Assembly (NCBI RefSeq): GCF_003369915.1
Contig: NW_022881603.1
Location: 24,164,264-24,228,263 of the forward strand
DNA length: 64,000 nt
Direction of reading: 5' to 3'
From: Drosophila miranda
Taxonomy: Eukaryota; Arthropoda; Insecta; Diptera; Drosophilidae
Made by a program: the position numbers and the translations under genes. Shown here in pieces: positions 42,477 to 55,254 of the stretch. Each line of letters opens with the position of its first letter. Positions within the stretch are counted from its first letter, which is position 1. Below the pieces are notes generated by a model. It ran no database searches and was not told the origin of the DNA. It saw only the letters and a list, made by a program, of their open reading frames with translations.

Positions 42477-45056
42477 AACATAAATCGCTACGGAGAATCC
42501 ATGGGTTCGCTGGGACATCGCGCCTTGCTGCAGTTCATCGATAATAATGATATCTCCGGGCTGCGCGCCATCCTTGACAGCCGGCATCTAAAAATCGATG
42601 ATCGGGATGAGGTCAGAGAGAGAGTCCTAGTTCTAGTTTTCCCAGAGTATTCAGTTATTCAATCCTTTGCAGAATGCCACCACCGTGCTGATGGTTGTGC
42701 CCGGGCGGGTCTCACAGCATTCGTTCAGGAATTCCTGGCACGCGGCGCCGATGTCCAGGCCGAGGATCTGGACTGCTGGACCGCTCTGCTGTGTGCCTCC
42801 CGCAATGGGCATTTTGATGTCGTCCAACTTCTACTGGATCATGGCGCTGAGGTCGAGCATCGCGATATGGTAAGAAATAAACTTGCAATCGGCAAACAGA
42901 GCCAGCTAATCCTCGAATACTATCCACAGGGGGGCTGGACGAGTCTGATGTGGGCCGCCTATCGGGGGCACACTGAACTGGTGCGGCTGCTGCTGGAAAA
43001 GGGGGCCGATGGCAATGCGCATGGCAATTACCACTTGGGGGCCCTGCTCTGGGCAGCGGGACGGGGCTTCAAGGACATTGTGGAGCTACTGGTGCAGCGC
43101 GGTGCCAAGGTGAATGTCGGCGACAAGTACGGAACCACAGCCCTCGTCTGGGCCTGTCGACGGGGCAACGTTGAGATCGTGGACACTCTGCTGAAGGCCG
43201 GTGCCAATGTCGACACTGCTGGGATGTACTCGTGGACTCCACTGTTGGTGGCAGCTGCCGGTGGACACACTGACTGCGTGAGTTCCATTCTGGAGAAGAA
43301 GCCGAATGTGAATGCACTGGATAAGGATGGAATGACGGCCCTGTGCATCGCCAGTCGTGAGGGACTGGCCATCTACACGGCCGTGGAGAAGGGCCACATC
43401 CAGATCGTGAAGCTGCTGCTATCCACGAACCCCGACATGGAGTCGTCCACCAAAGACGGCGACACACCGCTCATGCGTGCCGTGCGCAATCGCAATCTGG
43501 AGATAGTCCACATGCTGCCTGACCGCAAGGCCAAGGTGATTGCCGCCGATAAGCGCGGCGACACCTGTCTGCACATAGCCATGCGGGCGCGCAGCAAGGC
43601 GATAGTGAAGGCGCTCCTGCGCAATCCCAAGCACAGCCAGCTCCTGTATCGGGCGAACAAGGCGGGCGAGACGCCCTATAACATCGACAACCTGCACCAG
43701 AAGACGATACTCGGCCAGGTGTTTGGGGCCAGGCGTCTCAACACCAACGAGGACTCCGAGGGCATGCTGGGCTACGAGCTGTACTCCTCCGCCTTGGCAG
43801 ATGTGCTCAGCGAGCCCACGCTGACGACGCCCATCACCGTCGGACTCTACGCCAAGTGGGGCAGCGGCAAGAGTTTCCTGCTCAACAAACAGCGCGACGA
43901 GATGAACAACTTTGCCAAACAGTGGGCCGAGCCGCCAGCCAAAACCAGCGGCCTCCTGTTCATCGTGTGTCTGCACGTGGCGTTGCTCATCGGCACCATT
44001 GTCGGGCTGTGCACCTGGTCGACGGTCTGCGGCGTGTCATCCGCCGCAGCCTTCATGCTGGTGGCCTGCCTGTTGCTGGCGGCTGTTAAATACTGCAACT
44101 ACCAGATGGACATGCTCTGGGCCTATTCCGTGCAGCATGGTCTGGAGAAGCGAATGACACGTCTGCGCCTCATCCTGCAGGTGGCATTCTGCCACCCGCC
44201 TGGCCCCCAGTCCGACTCCCAAGCCAAGCCGGTGCGCTTCCACTTTGCGGAGGCCAACAGTGCATCGCCGACGGGCGACGGAGCCGTGGCCCACATGCTG
44301 GCGGCCCTACTGGGTGCCTTGGAGTCACACTACGGCTGGCTGGCCACCCGCCTGTACCGCGCCTTCCGCCCCAAGTGCCTCAAGGCGGACGTGGGCTGGC
44401 GCTGGCGGCGCATGTGCTGCATTCCCATTGTCGTAATCTTCGAACTGGCGCTGGTCACCCTGGTAACTGGCATCTCTCTAATCGTGGCCTACTTCACGTA
44501 CGCCAATGCCAAGGAGCGGGAGCAGATCCAGGTGGTGCTCTATGTGGTGGCCGCCATTCTGGGCACCCTCATCTGCACGCACCTGCATGTTCTGGCCAAG
44601 GTATGCGTCGCCCTGTTCACCTCCCACATCCGGCAGCTGAAGGGAGCGGTGCGCACCAGCGAAACGGCACCCCTGACGATGCTCGGCGCCGAGGTTGCGG
44701 TGATGACGGACATGGTCAAGTGCCTGGACTCGTTCACCAATCAGCAGAGCCGGCTGGTGGGCGTGATCGATGCCCTCGACTCGTGCGACACGGAACGCAT
44801 CCTCACCCTGCTGAACGCCGTCCAGACGCTGCTCTCCACGCCGAACCGTCCCTTTGTGCTGCTCATCTCGGTGGATCCCCATGTAATTGCCAAGGCGGCG
44901 GAGGCCAACAGTCGACGCCTGTTCACCGAGGGTGGCATCGGGGGCCAAGACTTCCTGCGGAACCTGGACCATCTGCCCGTCTACCTGCAAAACTCCGGGC
45001 TGCGCAAGGTGCAGCGAGCCCAGATGACCGCCCTGCTGTTCAAACGGACCTGCTGA
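42477..45056 (+). pseudogene. Kidins220: Kidins220/ARMS-like ankyrin and KAP P-loop protein, copy 1 (3' truncated)
   Basis: Exons 42477-42611, 42673-42869 and 42930-45049 encode the first half of a Kidins220-type protein, a membrane scaffold for receptor signalling in animals. Ankyrin repeats (GGWTSLMWAAYRGHTELV, KYGTTALVWACRRGNVEIV and others) are followed by a KAP-family P-loop domain. That domain has Walker A WGSGKSFLL, four hydrophobic membrane segments in two pairs (LLFIVCLHVALLIGTIVGLC; then IVVIFELALVTLVTGISL) and Walker B LVGVIDALDSCD. Exon 3 is 197 bases, one short of the 198 in copies 2 and 3 (gggcgggtctc), so the spliced frame is lost. Oddly, the unspliced genomic frame stays open from 42471 to the stop at 45056: intron 1 is 61 nt and intron 2 is 60 nt without stops. 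The end is chimeric: the unit junction adds a Cys and a stop after FKRT. The C-terminal half of the protein is missing. Confidence 0.85.
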
Positions 45057-45852
45057 AAACTAAATAGAATAAGGCGGATCGGAACGTTTGGTGGGCCAGA
45101 GGCAACATTTATATATGATGCTACCCCATTCGGGGCGCCGACAGTTCATTTAAGGCGCCTTTGCGCCTATCTCTTCAATCGATATCGAAATCGGCCTTCA
45201 AAACGGAACTAAACGGCGAAAGTTTGGCGAAAATGTTCAAGGTCCGCTTAAAGACGAGTCCCAGCGGCGGGGGTGAGGTGTGTCTTCTATCTATCTATCT
45301 GTTATTTATATCTGTTGTATGACAATTAAGAAAGCAAGTAAGAACTTTATAGTCGTGCTGGCGTTATCTGTCAAAAACGAGCTGACAGCCCCTGACATGT
45401 GACAGAGAAAGCCCCAGGAGATTTAAAGAATCAATCTCTGTTAGAAATGTTATCAATACTATGTCCATTCTTTGTGTTATAGGAAATGCTTGTGCATAGA
45501 ATAGATCCAAACAGAAAGTGTGTGCAAGTGGAAAAAAACTAGAAAATAGCGGAATCTAGATATAGGAATCTTGCATCAGTCAATCAATTTGGATTCATTA
45601 AGAGGCCATGACTCTCAATGTTGTTGTTGTTGTTGCTCCCCCAATCAATAGCATTTCAGACGTTCTTCGATCGAAATCAATTGGAAGCTAAAATCTTCTC
45701 CAGAACGCAAATATTTAGATAAGTAAATATGTGATGATGTACTAACCATCGTAGATGCACACAGATACATCCCAGGATACATCCCCCGATGAGATAAGCA
45801 CCCCCATTCATTTCAACATCTTCGAGTGTCGTACAGCGAGAACCCCACCGTC
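45054..45852 (+). other. Non-coding start of tandem unit 2
   Basis: Matches about 38658-39377 apart from small indels (for example a 9-base loss near 45364). No gene. Confidence 0.6.
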
Positions 45853-46380
45853 ATGGAGAAGAATGAGAGGGCACAAAAGCCCCCAAAGAAGAAGGCCGCA
45901 ACGATCTTGAGTGGAATCGAAGTAGTACCAGCGCCAGAGGCAGCCCCAAATCCAACGACAGCCGGTGGAAGGGCAAGGGGAACCTGCCCCTGTCCCCCGG
46001 CTAGTGGTGGGACCATTGCGGCTTTGGTGAGCGGTTTGCACCACTCGGGGGCACGTGGCTTCCAGTCGCTGCCCCAGCCACTGCTCGAATGCGAGGAGCG
46101 GGCCCTGGCCATCAAGCAACACCTCAGAGGGCATCGGGGCCATGGAATTGAGGCGTCTCCCCACGAGTCCATGCCGCGATTTATAGTCGATATCGAGGAG
46201 GAGCCATCGGAGTCGTCGCAGAGTATTGGAGGGCAGGAACACCAGGATCAGGAACACCCAGAGCAAGAGCATAGTGGCGGTGGCGGTGGCGCTGGCGGTG
46301 GTGGTGCCGGCGCGAGCTCCTCTCGACGCTTCAGTCACTTCAATCTGGCCCTTCGTCGTTTCTCCCACATCCATGTCCAT
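45853..46380 (+). CDS. Alternative 5' exon of the Kidins220 unit, unit 2
   Basis: 176 open codons, phase-0 end at CAT/GTAAAT. Replacements against unit 1 include Glu to Val in GIEVVPAP and His to Pro in QSLPQPL. The frame is intact. Confidence 0.5.
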
Positions 46381-48951
46381 GTAAATGTGGGGGGGAAGAA
46401 GTTTCATTAGGCTAATGGAAGCCATAAACATATAAAGAACATCGATGTAATTACACGTGCCTTTCACTCGAATGCGGATGGTTGGTCATCGGTTGGCCTT
46501 CTGAGAGCATAAATTAAAGTGAAACTCTTTATGCAAGGCAGCGGCTCTTGGACTCTTGAGACTTAGACCACAAACAAAACCAGCCGCTGACCAGTCCGCT
46601 GGCTGGTCAATCAGTTGTGGTGCAACGCTCGTGGCAGCAGCAGCGGCAGCACCAGCTGCGGGTCAACAAAATAATACTACCAAAATTGGCAAACAAGTTC
46701 CTCTAAGTGCGAGTGCGAGTGCGAGTGGTTTTTCTGGCCAATTATATGCGACACGAAACGGCATTTCCATAGAGCGTAGAGAGTGGAGCGTGGAGCACAC
46801 CTACCGACTGCCACCTAATGGCTGATTACAGTGGGACGGAGATGACTACTTTTGCGTGCAAACCCCATTCTCACAGCAGCGGTGGCAGCACGGCAGTGGA
46901 TGATAAGCGACCCCCCACCACACATCACGCGTCAGACGGGACCCGACCAGGGAGCTACTAAGGCGGCACTACGGAGCAAGCATTCGACTCGCTTCGCATT
47001 CCCCAAGAAACACTCAAGAAAACTTAAACGCTCGCGCCGCACAGCATCGCAGAAGCACGGGAGCACTGGAGCACGGGAATTAATTATCTGCCAATTAATG
47101 AAGCGGCAAAAAGAGAAAGAAGAATATTTGCTTATTAATATTATGCACATACCGTACCCGTATGCACTTGGTGGTGCACTCGATGCCAGTTCTCGCGAGT
47201 GATTCTGTTACTGTTTTTTTCCTTCTCAATTGTGTGATTTATGTGATACTGTGACAAATGAAGAGCAGAATTTCCATATTTGTGCAGTCGCTGGTTTTAT
47301 CAGCTTGACGCAGCACGTACCGTCGTACCGTCTCCGCTCGTACACCGCGACCAAACAAAACCGAGCTAATTAATCAAATAGAGACAAATTCAAGAGCAAA
47401 TTTAATTGCTAGATACAGCAAAAGAGGAATCATGAAACTATCCAAAAGCTTCGATGAGTTGATCTTGAGCGCCTCGCGGCTGAGCCTCAATAATCTGCGA
47501 TCGCCAGGCAAGAAGAATCTAAAAATGTAACGTATACTCGAACAGTAAATAATACCCATAGATTAAAGAGCAAATTGGTTGGGATGCATTCTGCAATCCA
47601 TTAACAATTTGGTTACAAATTTCCCAGCAAAAGGAATTCAATTGAAACTACAACAAAATATACAAATATTTTAATAATTTAATAAGTTTAAACCCATTTA
47701 ATAATCGATAATGAAAGAAATACAAAAATATGGGATATCACAAAAGCAGAATGGATTCTGCGTGTATTCCTGATAATACGATAAGAATACCTATCACAGA
47801 TTTCCCATTAATTAATAAAAAATTAGAACTCTTTTAATGGGTATCTGGTCTAATATTTACCCAATCGTCTGTCTGGCTACGCATTTGCTATGCCCGAATG
47901 CATTTTAACACCTCTCGACTGTAACTGAAAACTAAACCACAATCAAGGCAAATCTCAAGCTAAAAATGAGAGACTCTACAGAACAATATATGCTACTATG
48001 AACACTATGTGCTATACTCGCACATATTTGTTTAATCGAACATTTCACCTTTCATTGCGATTGAAAGAGATGTTGACAAAAATAAGGAATGAAATGAAGT
48101 GAAATAAATTAATTTGAAGCCACTGCAGTGCGTGAGTGGTGGTGAATGGCATTTGTTCAAATAGCAAATACGACAATCTGTGGCATTATCACACTACCTG
48201 TCCAGATCTACGCCTAAATGGGCTTATCTGTTTGCGCAGAGGCTTATGGGATCAAACGATGTCTAGGGACTCACGTAGACGCCCCCACCTTTGCCTATCC
48301 GCGTATCATCACGGATAAAGGTTGTGTGGTTTTTGGGTTTGCGAAAAAGGGTTTACCCAAAAGTTATTTATAAACACCCTCATGCTGAGATATTTTTATA
48401 CAGTCGCACCACAGACACCACGACACACTTTCATTGGAATACTGATTTCTTGGAGAACTGTAAATTTCGCACTGGATTCTTTTTATAACCATAATTTATT
48501 GAGGGCCAAAAAATTACCAACCGAGTGAATCATGGCCTTTTTTGGATGATTTTTAACCAATCAACAACATTACTTATGCTTTAAAAAAGTCTGCTGGGCC
48601 CCTCCCCCCCAAACTCCTCCCACATGATGCGGAACATTGAATGCTGCAAAATAGGACGCCATGCATGGGTTTTGTGTCTTGGGTGTTGTTGTTCCCCCAA
48701 GTTTGGTTCCTGTTTGGTTTAAGCATGCAATAAGTTGAAGAAATCCTGAATTAATACCGAGGATTACTAAAGACTCCTCTAGGGATTGATGTGTTCTCGC
48801 TTTCCCCGAAAACAGTTCTACATATAACACCCGAATAACCCGAAGCCAATTGATTTCCTGCATGATGTTCGTTTCAGTTCGATTCTAATTGATATCCTCA
48901 CATCGATGCCAATCGTAATCCTTAGTAACACATTCTCTATTTCATATGCAG
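46381..48951 (+). other. Non-coding interval of unit 2
   Basis: Repeats the unit 1 interval. It contains the short 32-aa ORF at 47432-47530 (LKM ending, GT present). Nothing else is supported. Confidence 0.55.
47432..47530 (+). CDS. Short 32-aa ORF, unit 2
   Basis: Identical polypeptide to the copy at 15769 (MKLSKSFDELILSASRLS...). Confidence 0.3.
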   Translation: MKLSKSFDELILSASRLSLNNLRSPGKKNLKM

Positions 48952-51495
48952 AACATAAATCGCTACGGAGAATCCATGGGTTCGCTGGGACATCGCGCCT
49001 TGCTGCAGTTCATCGATAATAATGATATCTCCGGGCTGCGCGCCATCCTTGACAGCCGGCATCTAAAAATCGATGATCGGGATGAGGTCAGAGCGAGAGT
49101 CCTAGTTCTAGTTTTCCCAGAGTATTCAGTTATTCAATCCTTTGCAGAATGCCACCACCGTGCTGATGGTTGTGGCCGGGCGGGGTCTCACAGCATTCGT
49201 TCAGGAATTCCTGGCACGCGGCGCCGATGTCCAGGCCGAGGATCTGGACTGCTGGACCGCTCTGCTGTGTGCCTCCCGCAATGGGCATTTTGATGTCGTC
49301 CAACTTCTACTGGATCATGGCGCTGAGGTCGAGCATCGCGATATGGTAAGAAATAAACTTGCAATCGGCAAACAGAGCCAGCTAATCCTCGAATACTATC
49401 CACAGGGGGCTGGACGAGTCTGATGTGGGCCGCCTATCGGGGGCACACTGAACTGGTGCGGCTGCTGCTGGAAAAGGGGGCCGATGGCAATACGCATAGC
49501 AATTAACACTTGGGGGCACTGCTCTGGGCAGCGGGACGGGGCTTCAAGGACATTGTGGAGCTACTGGTGCAGCGCGGTGCCAAGGTGAATGTCGGCGACA
49601 AGTACGGAACCACAGCCCTCGTCTGGGCCTGTCGACGGGGCAACGTTGAGATCGTGGACACTCTGCTGAAGGCCGGTGCCAATGTCGACACTGCTGGGAT
49701 GTACTCGTGGACTCCACTGTTGGTGGCAGCTGCCGGTGGACACACTGACTGCGTGAGTTCCATTCTGGAGAAGAAGCCGAATGTGAATGCACTGGATAAG
49801 GATGGAATGACGGCCCTGTGCATCGCCAGTCGTGAGGGACTGGCCATCTACACGGCCGTGGAGAAGGGCCACATCCAGATCGTGAAGCTGCTGCTATCCA
49901 CGAACCCCGACATGGAGTCGTCCACCAAAGACGGCGACACACCGCTCATGCGTGCCGTGCGCAATCGCAATCTGGAGATAGTCCACATGCTGCCTGACCG
50001 CAAGGCCAAGGTGATTGCCGCCGATAAGCGCGGCGACACCTGTCTGCACATAGCCATGCGGGCGCGCAGCAAGGCGATAGTGAAGGCGCTCCTGCGCAAT
50101 CCCAAGCACAGCCAGCTCCTGTATCGGGCGAACAAGGCGGGCGAGACGCCCTATAACATCGACAACCTGCACCAGAAGACGATACTCGGCCAGGTGTTTG
50201 GGGCCAGGCGTCTCAACACCAACGAGGACTCCGAGGCAGATGTGCTCAGCGAGCCCACGCTGACGACGCCCATCAACGTCGGACTCTACGCCAAGTGGGG
50301 CAGCGGCAAGAGTTTCCTGCTCAACAAACAGAGCGACGAGATGAACAACTTTGCCAAACAGTGGGCCGAGCCGCCAGCCAAAACCAGCGGCCTCCTGTTC
50401 ATCGTGTGTCTGCACGTGGCGTTGCTCATCGGCACCATTGTCGGGCTGTGCACCTGGTCGACGGTCTGCGGCGTGTCATCCGCCGCAGCCTTCATGCTGG
50501 TGGCCTGCCTGTTGCTGGCGGCTGTTAAATACTGCAACTACCAGATGGACATGCTCTGGGCCTATTCCGTGCAGCATGGTCTGGAGAAGCGAATGACACG
50601 TCTGCGCCTCATCCTGCAGGTGGCATTCTGCCACCCGCCTGGCCCCCAGTCCGACTCCCAAGCCAAGCCGGTGCGCTTCCACTTTGCGGAGGCCAACAGT
50701 GCATCGCCGACGGGCGACGGAGCCGTGGCCCACATGCTGGCGGCCCTACTGGGTGCCTTGGAGTCACACTACGGCTGGCTGGCCACCCGCCTGTACCGCG
50801 CCTTCCGCCCCAAGTGCCTCAAGGCGGACGTGGGCTGGCGCTGGCGGCGCATTTGCTGCATTCCCATTGTCGTAATCTTCGAACTGGCGCTGGTCACCCT
50901 GGTAACTGGCATCTCCCTAATCGTGGCCTACTTCACGTACGCCAATGCCAAGGAGCGGGAGCAGATCCAGGTGGTGCTCTATGTGGTGGCCGCCATTCTG
51001 GGCACCCTCATCTGCACGCACCTGCATGTTCTGGCCAAGGTATGCGTCGCCCTGTTCACCTCCCACATCCGGCAGCTGAAGGGAGCGGTGCGCACCAGCG
51101 AAACGGCACCCCTGACGATGCTCGGCGCCGAGGTTGCGGTGATGACGGACATGGTCAAGTGCCTGGACTCGTTCACCAATCAGCAGAGCCGGCTGGTGGG
51201 CGTGATCGATGCCCTCGACTCGTGCGACACGGAACGCATCCTCACCCTGCTGAACGCCGTCCAGACGCTGCTCTCCACGCCGAACCGTCCCTTTGTGCTG
51301 CTCATCTCGGTGGATCCCCATGTAATTGCCAAGGCGGCGGAGGCCAACAGTCGACGCCTGTTCACCGAGGGTGGCATCGGGGGCCAAGACTTCCTGCGGA
51401 ACCTGGACCATCTGCCCGTCTACCTGCAAAACTCCGGGCTGCGCAAGGTGCAGCGAGCCCAGATGACCGCCCTGCTGTTCAAACGGCCCTGCTGA
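48952..51495 (+). pseudogene. Kidins220: Kidins220/ARMS-like ankyrin-KAP protein, copy 2 (multiple lesions, 3' truncated)
   Basis: Exons 48952-49086, 49148-49345 and 49406-51485, with the same domains as copy 1. Exon 3 has the full 198 bases. Lesions in exon 4: one G is missing at its very start (cacaggggg against cacagggggg), which shifts the frame. A TAC to TAA change at about 49504 gives a stop where the other copies read NYHLG. A 36-base in-frame deletion near 50236 removes GMLGYELYSSAL just before the P-loop domain. Downstream, the frame from about 49510 to 51495 is open and keeps Walker A GSGKS. It ends at the same junction stop after FKRPC. The protein as a whole cannot be made from this copy. 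Confidence 0.88.
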
Positions 51496-52298
51496 AAACT
51501 AAATAGAATAAGGCGGATCGGAACGTTTGGTGGGCCAGAGGCAACATTTATATATGATGCTACCCCATTCGGGGCGCCGACAGTTCATTTAAGGCGCCTT
51601 TGCGCCTATCTCTTCAATCGATATCGAAATCGGCCTTCAAAACGGAACTAAACGGCGAAAGTTTGGCGAAAATGTTCAAGGTCCGCTTAAAGACGAGTCC
51701 CAGCGGCGGGGGTGAGATGTGTCTTCTATCTATCTATCTGTTATTTATATCTGTTGTATGACAATTAAGAAAGCAAGTAAGAACTTTATAGTCGTGCTGG
51801 CGCCCTCCATTATCTGTCAAAAACGAGCTGACAGCCCCTGACATGTGACAGAGAAAGCCCCAGGAGATTTAAAGAATCAATCTCTGTTAGAAATGTTATC
51901 AATACTATGTCCATTCTTTGTGTTATAGGAAATGCTTGTGCATAGAATAGATCCAAACAGAAAGTGTGTGCAAGTGGAAAAAAACTAGAAAATAGCGGAA
52001 TCTAGATATAGGAATCTTGCATCAGTCAATCAATTTGGATTCATTAAGAGGCCATGACTCTCAATGTTGTTGTTGTTGTTGCTCCCCCAATCAATAGCAT
52101 TTCAGACGTTCTTCGATCGAAATCAATTGGAAGCTAAAAACTGCTCCAGAACGCAAATATTTAGATAAGTAAATATGTGATGATGTACTAACCATCGTAG
52201 ATGCACACAGATACATCCCAGGATACATCCCCCGATGAGATAAGCACCCCCATTCATTTCAACATCTTCGAGTGTCGTACAGCGAGAACCCCACCGTC
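51493..52298 (+). other. Non-coding start of tandem unit 3
   Basis: Matches units 1 and 2 closely. No gene. Confidence 0.6.
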
Positions 52299-52827
52299 AT
52301 GGAGAAGAATGAGAGGGCACAAAAGCCCCCAAAGAAGAAGGCCGCAACGATCTTGAGTGGAATCGAAGAAGTACCAGCGCCAGAGGCAGCCCCAAATCCA
52401 ACGACAGCCGGTGGAAGGGCAAGGAGAACCTGCCCCTGTCCCCCGGCTAGAGGGTGGGACCATTGCGGCTTTGGTGAGCGGTTTGCACCACTCGGGGGCA
52501 CGTGGCTTCCAGTCGCTGCACCAGCCACTGCTCCAATGCGAGGAGCGGGCCCTGGCCATCAAGCAACACCTCAGAGGGCATCGGGGCCATGGAATTGAGG
52601 CGTCTCCCCACGAGTCCATGCCGTGATTTATAGTCGATATCGAGGAGGAGCCATCGGAGTCGTCGCAGAGTATTGGAGGGCAGGAACACCAGGATCAGGA
52701 ACACCCAGAGCAAGAGCATAGTGGAGGTGGCGGTGGCGCTGGCGGTGGTGGTGCCGGCGCGAACTCCTCTCGACGCTTCAGTCACTTCAATCTGGCCCTT
52801 CGTCGTTTCTCCCACATCCATGTCCAT
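52299..52827 (+). pseudogene. Alternative 5' exon of the Kidins220 unit, unit 3 (broken)
   Basis: 529 bases instead of 528. An extra base near 52450 (ggctagagggtggg against ggctagtggtggg) shifts the frame, and CGA to TGA at about 52623 adds a stop in the original frame. This is the alternative exon directly upstream of the only copy with 3' exons. Confidence 0.7.
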
Positions 52828-53854
52828 GTAAATGTGGGGGGGAAGAAGTTTCATTAGCCTAATGGAAGCCATAAACATATAAAGAACATCGATGTAATTA
52901 CACGTGCATTTCACTCGAATGCGGTTGGTTTGTCATCGGTTGGCCTTCTGAGAGCATAAATTAAAGTGAAACTCTTTATGCAAGGCAGCGGCTCTTGGAC
53001 TCTTGAGACTTAGACCGCTGGCTGGTCAATCAGTTGTGGTGCAACGCTCGTGGCAGCAGCAGCGGCAGCACCAGCTGCGGGTCAACAAAATAATAATACC
53101 AAAATTGGCAAACAAGTTCCTCTAAGTGCGAGTGCGAGTGCGAGTGGTTTTTCTGGCCAATTATATGCGACACGAAACGGCATTTCCATAGAGCGTAGAG
53201 AGTGGAGCGTGGAGCACACCTACCGACTGCCACCTAATGGCTGATTACAGTAGGACGGAGATGACTACTTTTGCGTGCAAACCCCATTCTCCCAGCAGCG
53301 GTGGCAGCACGGCAGTGGATGATAAGCGACCCCCCACCACACATCACGCGTCAGACGGGACCCGACCAGGGAGTTACTAAGGCGGCACTACGGAGCAGTT
53401 GCTGCATTCGACCCGCTTCGCATTCCCCAAGAAACACTCAAGAAAACTTAAACGCTCGCGCCGCACAGCATCGCAGAAGCACGGGAGCACTGGAGCACGG
53501 GAATTAATTAACTGCCAATTAATGAAGCGGCAAAAAGAGAAAGAAGAATATTTGCTTATTAATATTATGCACATCCCGTACCCGTATGCACTTGGTGGTG
53601 CACTCGATGCCAGTTCTCGCGAGTGATTCTGTTACTGTTTTTTTCCTTCTCAATTGTGTGATTTTGTGATACTGTGACAAATGAAGAGCAGAATTTCCAT
53701 ATTTGTGCAGTCGCTGGTTTTATCAGCTTGACGCAGCACGTACCGTCGTACCGTCTCCGCTCGTACACCGCGACCAAACAAAACCGAGCTAATTAATCAA
53801 ATAGAGACAAATTCAAGAGCAAATTTAATTGCTAGATACAGCAAAAGAGGAATC

Positions 53855-53953
53855 ATGAAACTATCCAAAAGCTTCGATGAGTTGATCTTGAGCGCCTCGC
53901 GGCTGAGCCTCAATAATCTGCGATCGCCAGGCAAGAAGAATCTAAAAATGTAA
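53855..53953 (+). CDS. Short 32-aa ORF, unit 3
   Basis: Fourth copy of the MKLSKSFDELILSAS polypeptide, unchanged, with the GT kept. No lesion, although the neighbouring alternative exon is broken. Confidence 0.3.
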   Translation: MKLSKSFDELILSASRLSLNNLRSPGKKNLKM

Positions 53954-55254
53954 CGTATACTCGAACAGTAAATAATACCCATAGATTAAAGAGCATATTG
54001 GTTGGGATGCATTCTGCAATCCATTAACAATTTGGTTACAAATTTCCCAGCAAAAGGAATTCAATTGAAACTACAACAAAATATACAAATATTTTAATAA
54101 TTTAATAAACTTTAAACCCATTTAATAATCGATAATGAAAGAAATACAAAAATATGGGATATCACAAAAGCAGAATGGATTCTGCGTGTATTCCTGATAA
54201 TACGATGAGAATACCTATCACAGATTTCCCATTAATCAATAACAAATTAGAACTCTTTTAATGGGTATCTGGTCTAATATTTACCCAATCGTCTGTCTGG
54301 CTACGCATTTGCTATGCCCGAATGCATTTTAACACCTCTCGACTGTAACTGAAAACTAAACCACAATCAAGGCAAATCTCAAGATAAAAATGAGAGACTC
54401 TACAGAACAATATATGCTACTATGAACACTATGTGCTATACTCGCGATTGAAAGAGATGTTGACAAAAATAAGGAATGAAATGAAGTGAAATAAATTAAT
54501 TTGAAGCCACTGCAGTGCGTGAGTGGTGGTGAATGGCATTTGTTCAAATAGCAAATACGACAATCTGTGGCATTATCACACTACCTGTCCAGATCTACGC
54601 CTAAATGGGCTTATCTGTTTGCGCAGAGGCTTATGGGATCAAACGATGTCTAGGGACTCACGTAGACGCCCCCACCTTTGCCTATCCGCGTATCATCACG
54701 GATAAAGGTTGTGTGGTTTTTGGGTTTGCGAAAAAGGGTTTACCCAAAAGTTATTTATAAACACCCTCATGCTGAGATATTTTTATACAGTCGCACCACA
54801 GACACCACGACACACTTTCATTGGAATACTGATTTCTTGGAGAACTGTAAATTTCGCACTGGATTCTTTTTATAACCATAATTTATTGAGGGTCTGCTGG
54901 GCCCCTCCCCCCCAAACTCCTCCCACATGATGCGGAACATTGAATGCTGCAAAATAGGACGCCATGCATGGGTTTTGTGTCTTGGGTGTTGTTGTTCCCC
55001 CAAGTTTGGTTCCTGTTTGGTTCAAGCATGCAATAAGTTGAAGAAATCCTGAATTAATACCGAGGATTACTAAAGACTCCTCTAGGGATTGATGTGTTCT
55101 CGCTTTCCCCGAAAACAGTTCTACATATAACACCCGAATAACCCGAAGCCAATTGATTTCCTGCATGATGTTCGTTTCAGTTCGATTCTAATTGATATCC
55201 TCACATCGATGCCAATCGTAATCCTTAGTAACACATTCTCTATTTCATATGCAG
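53954..55254 (+). other. Intron-like interval, unit 3
   Basis: Same as 41056-42476 with two deletions (about 30 bases near 54445 and about 80 bases near 54893). No gene. Confidence 0.55.

Noticed and set aside
44375-45067. 230-codon plus-strand frame overlapping the KAP domain (also at 50814 and 57154)
   Set aside because: It is a shadow of the real ankyrin-KAP frame; rich in Gly, His, Pro and Arg with no domain.
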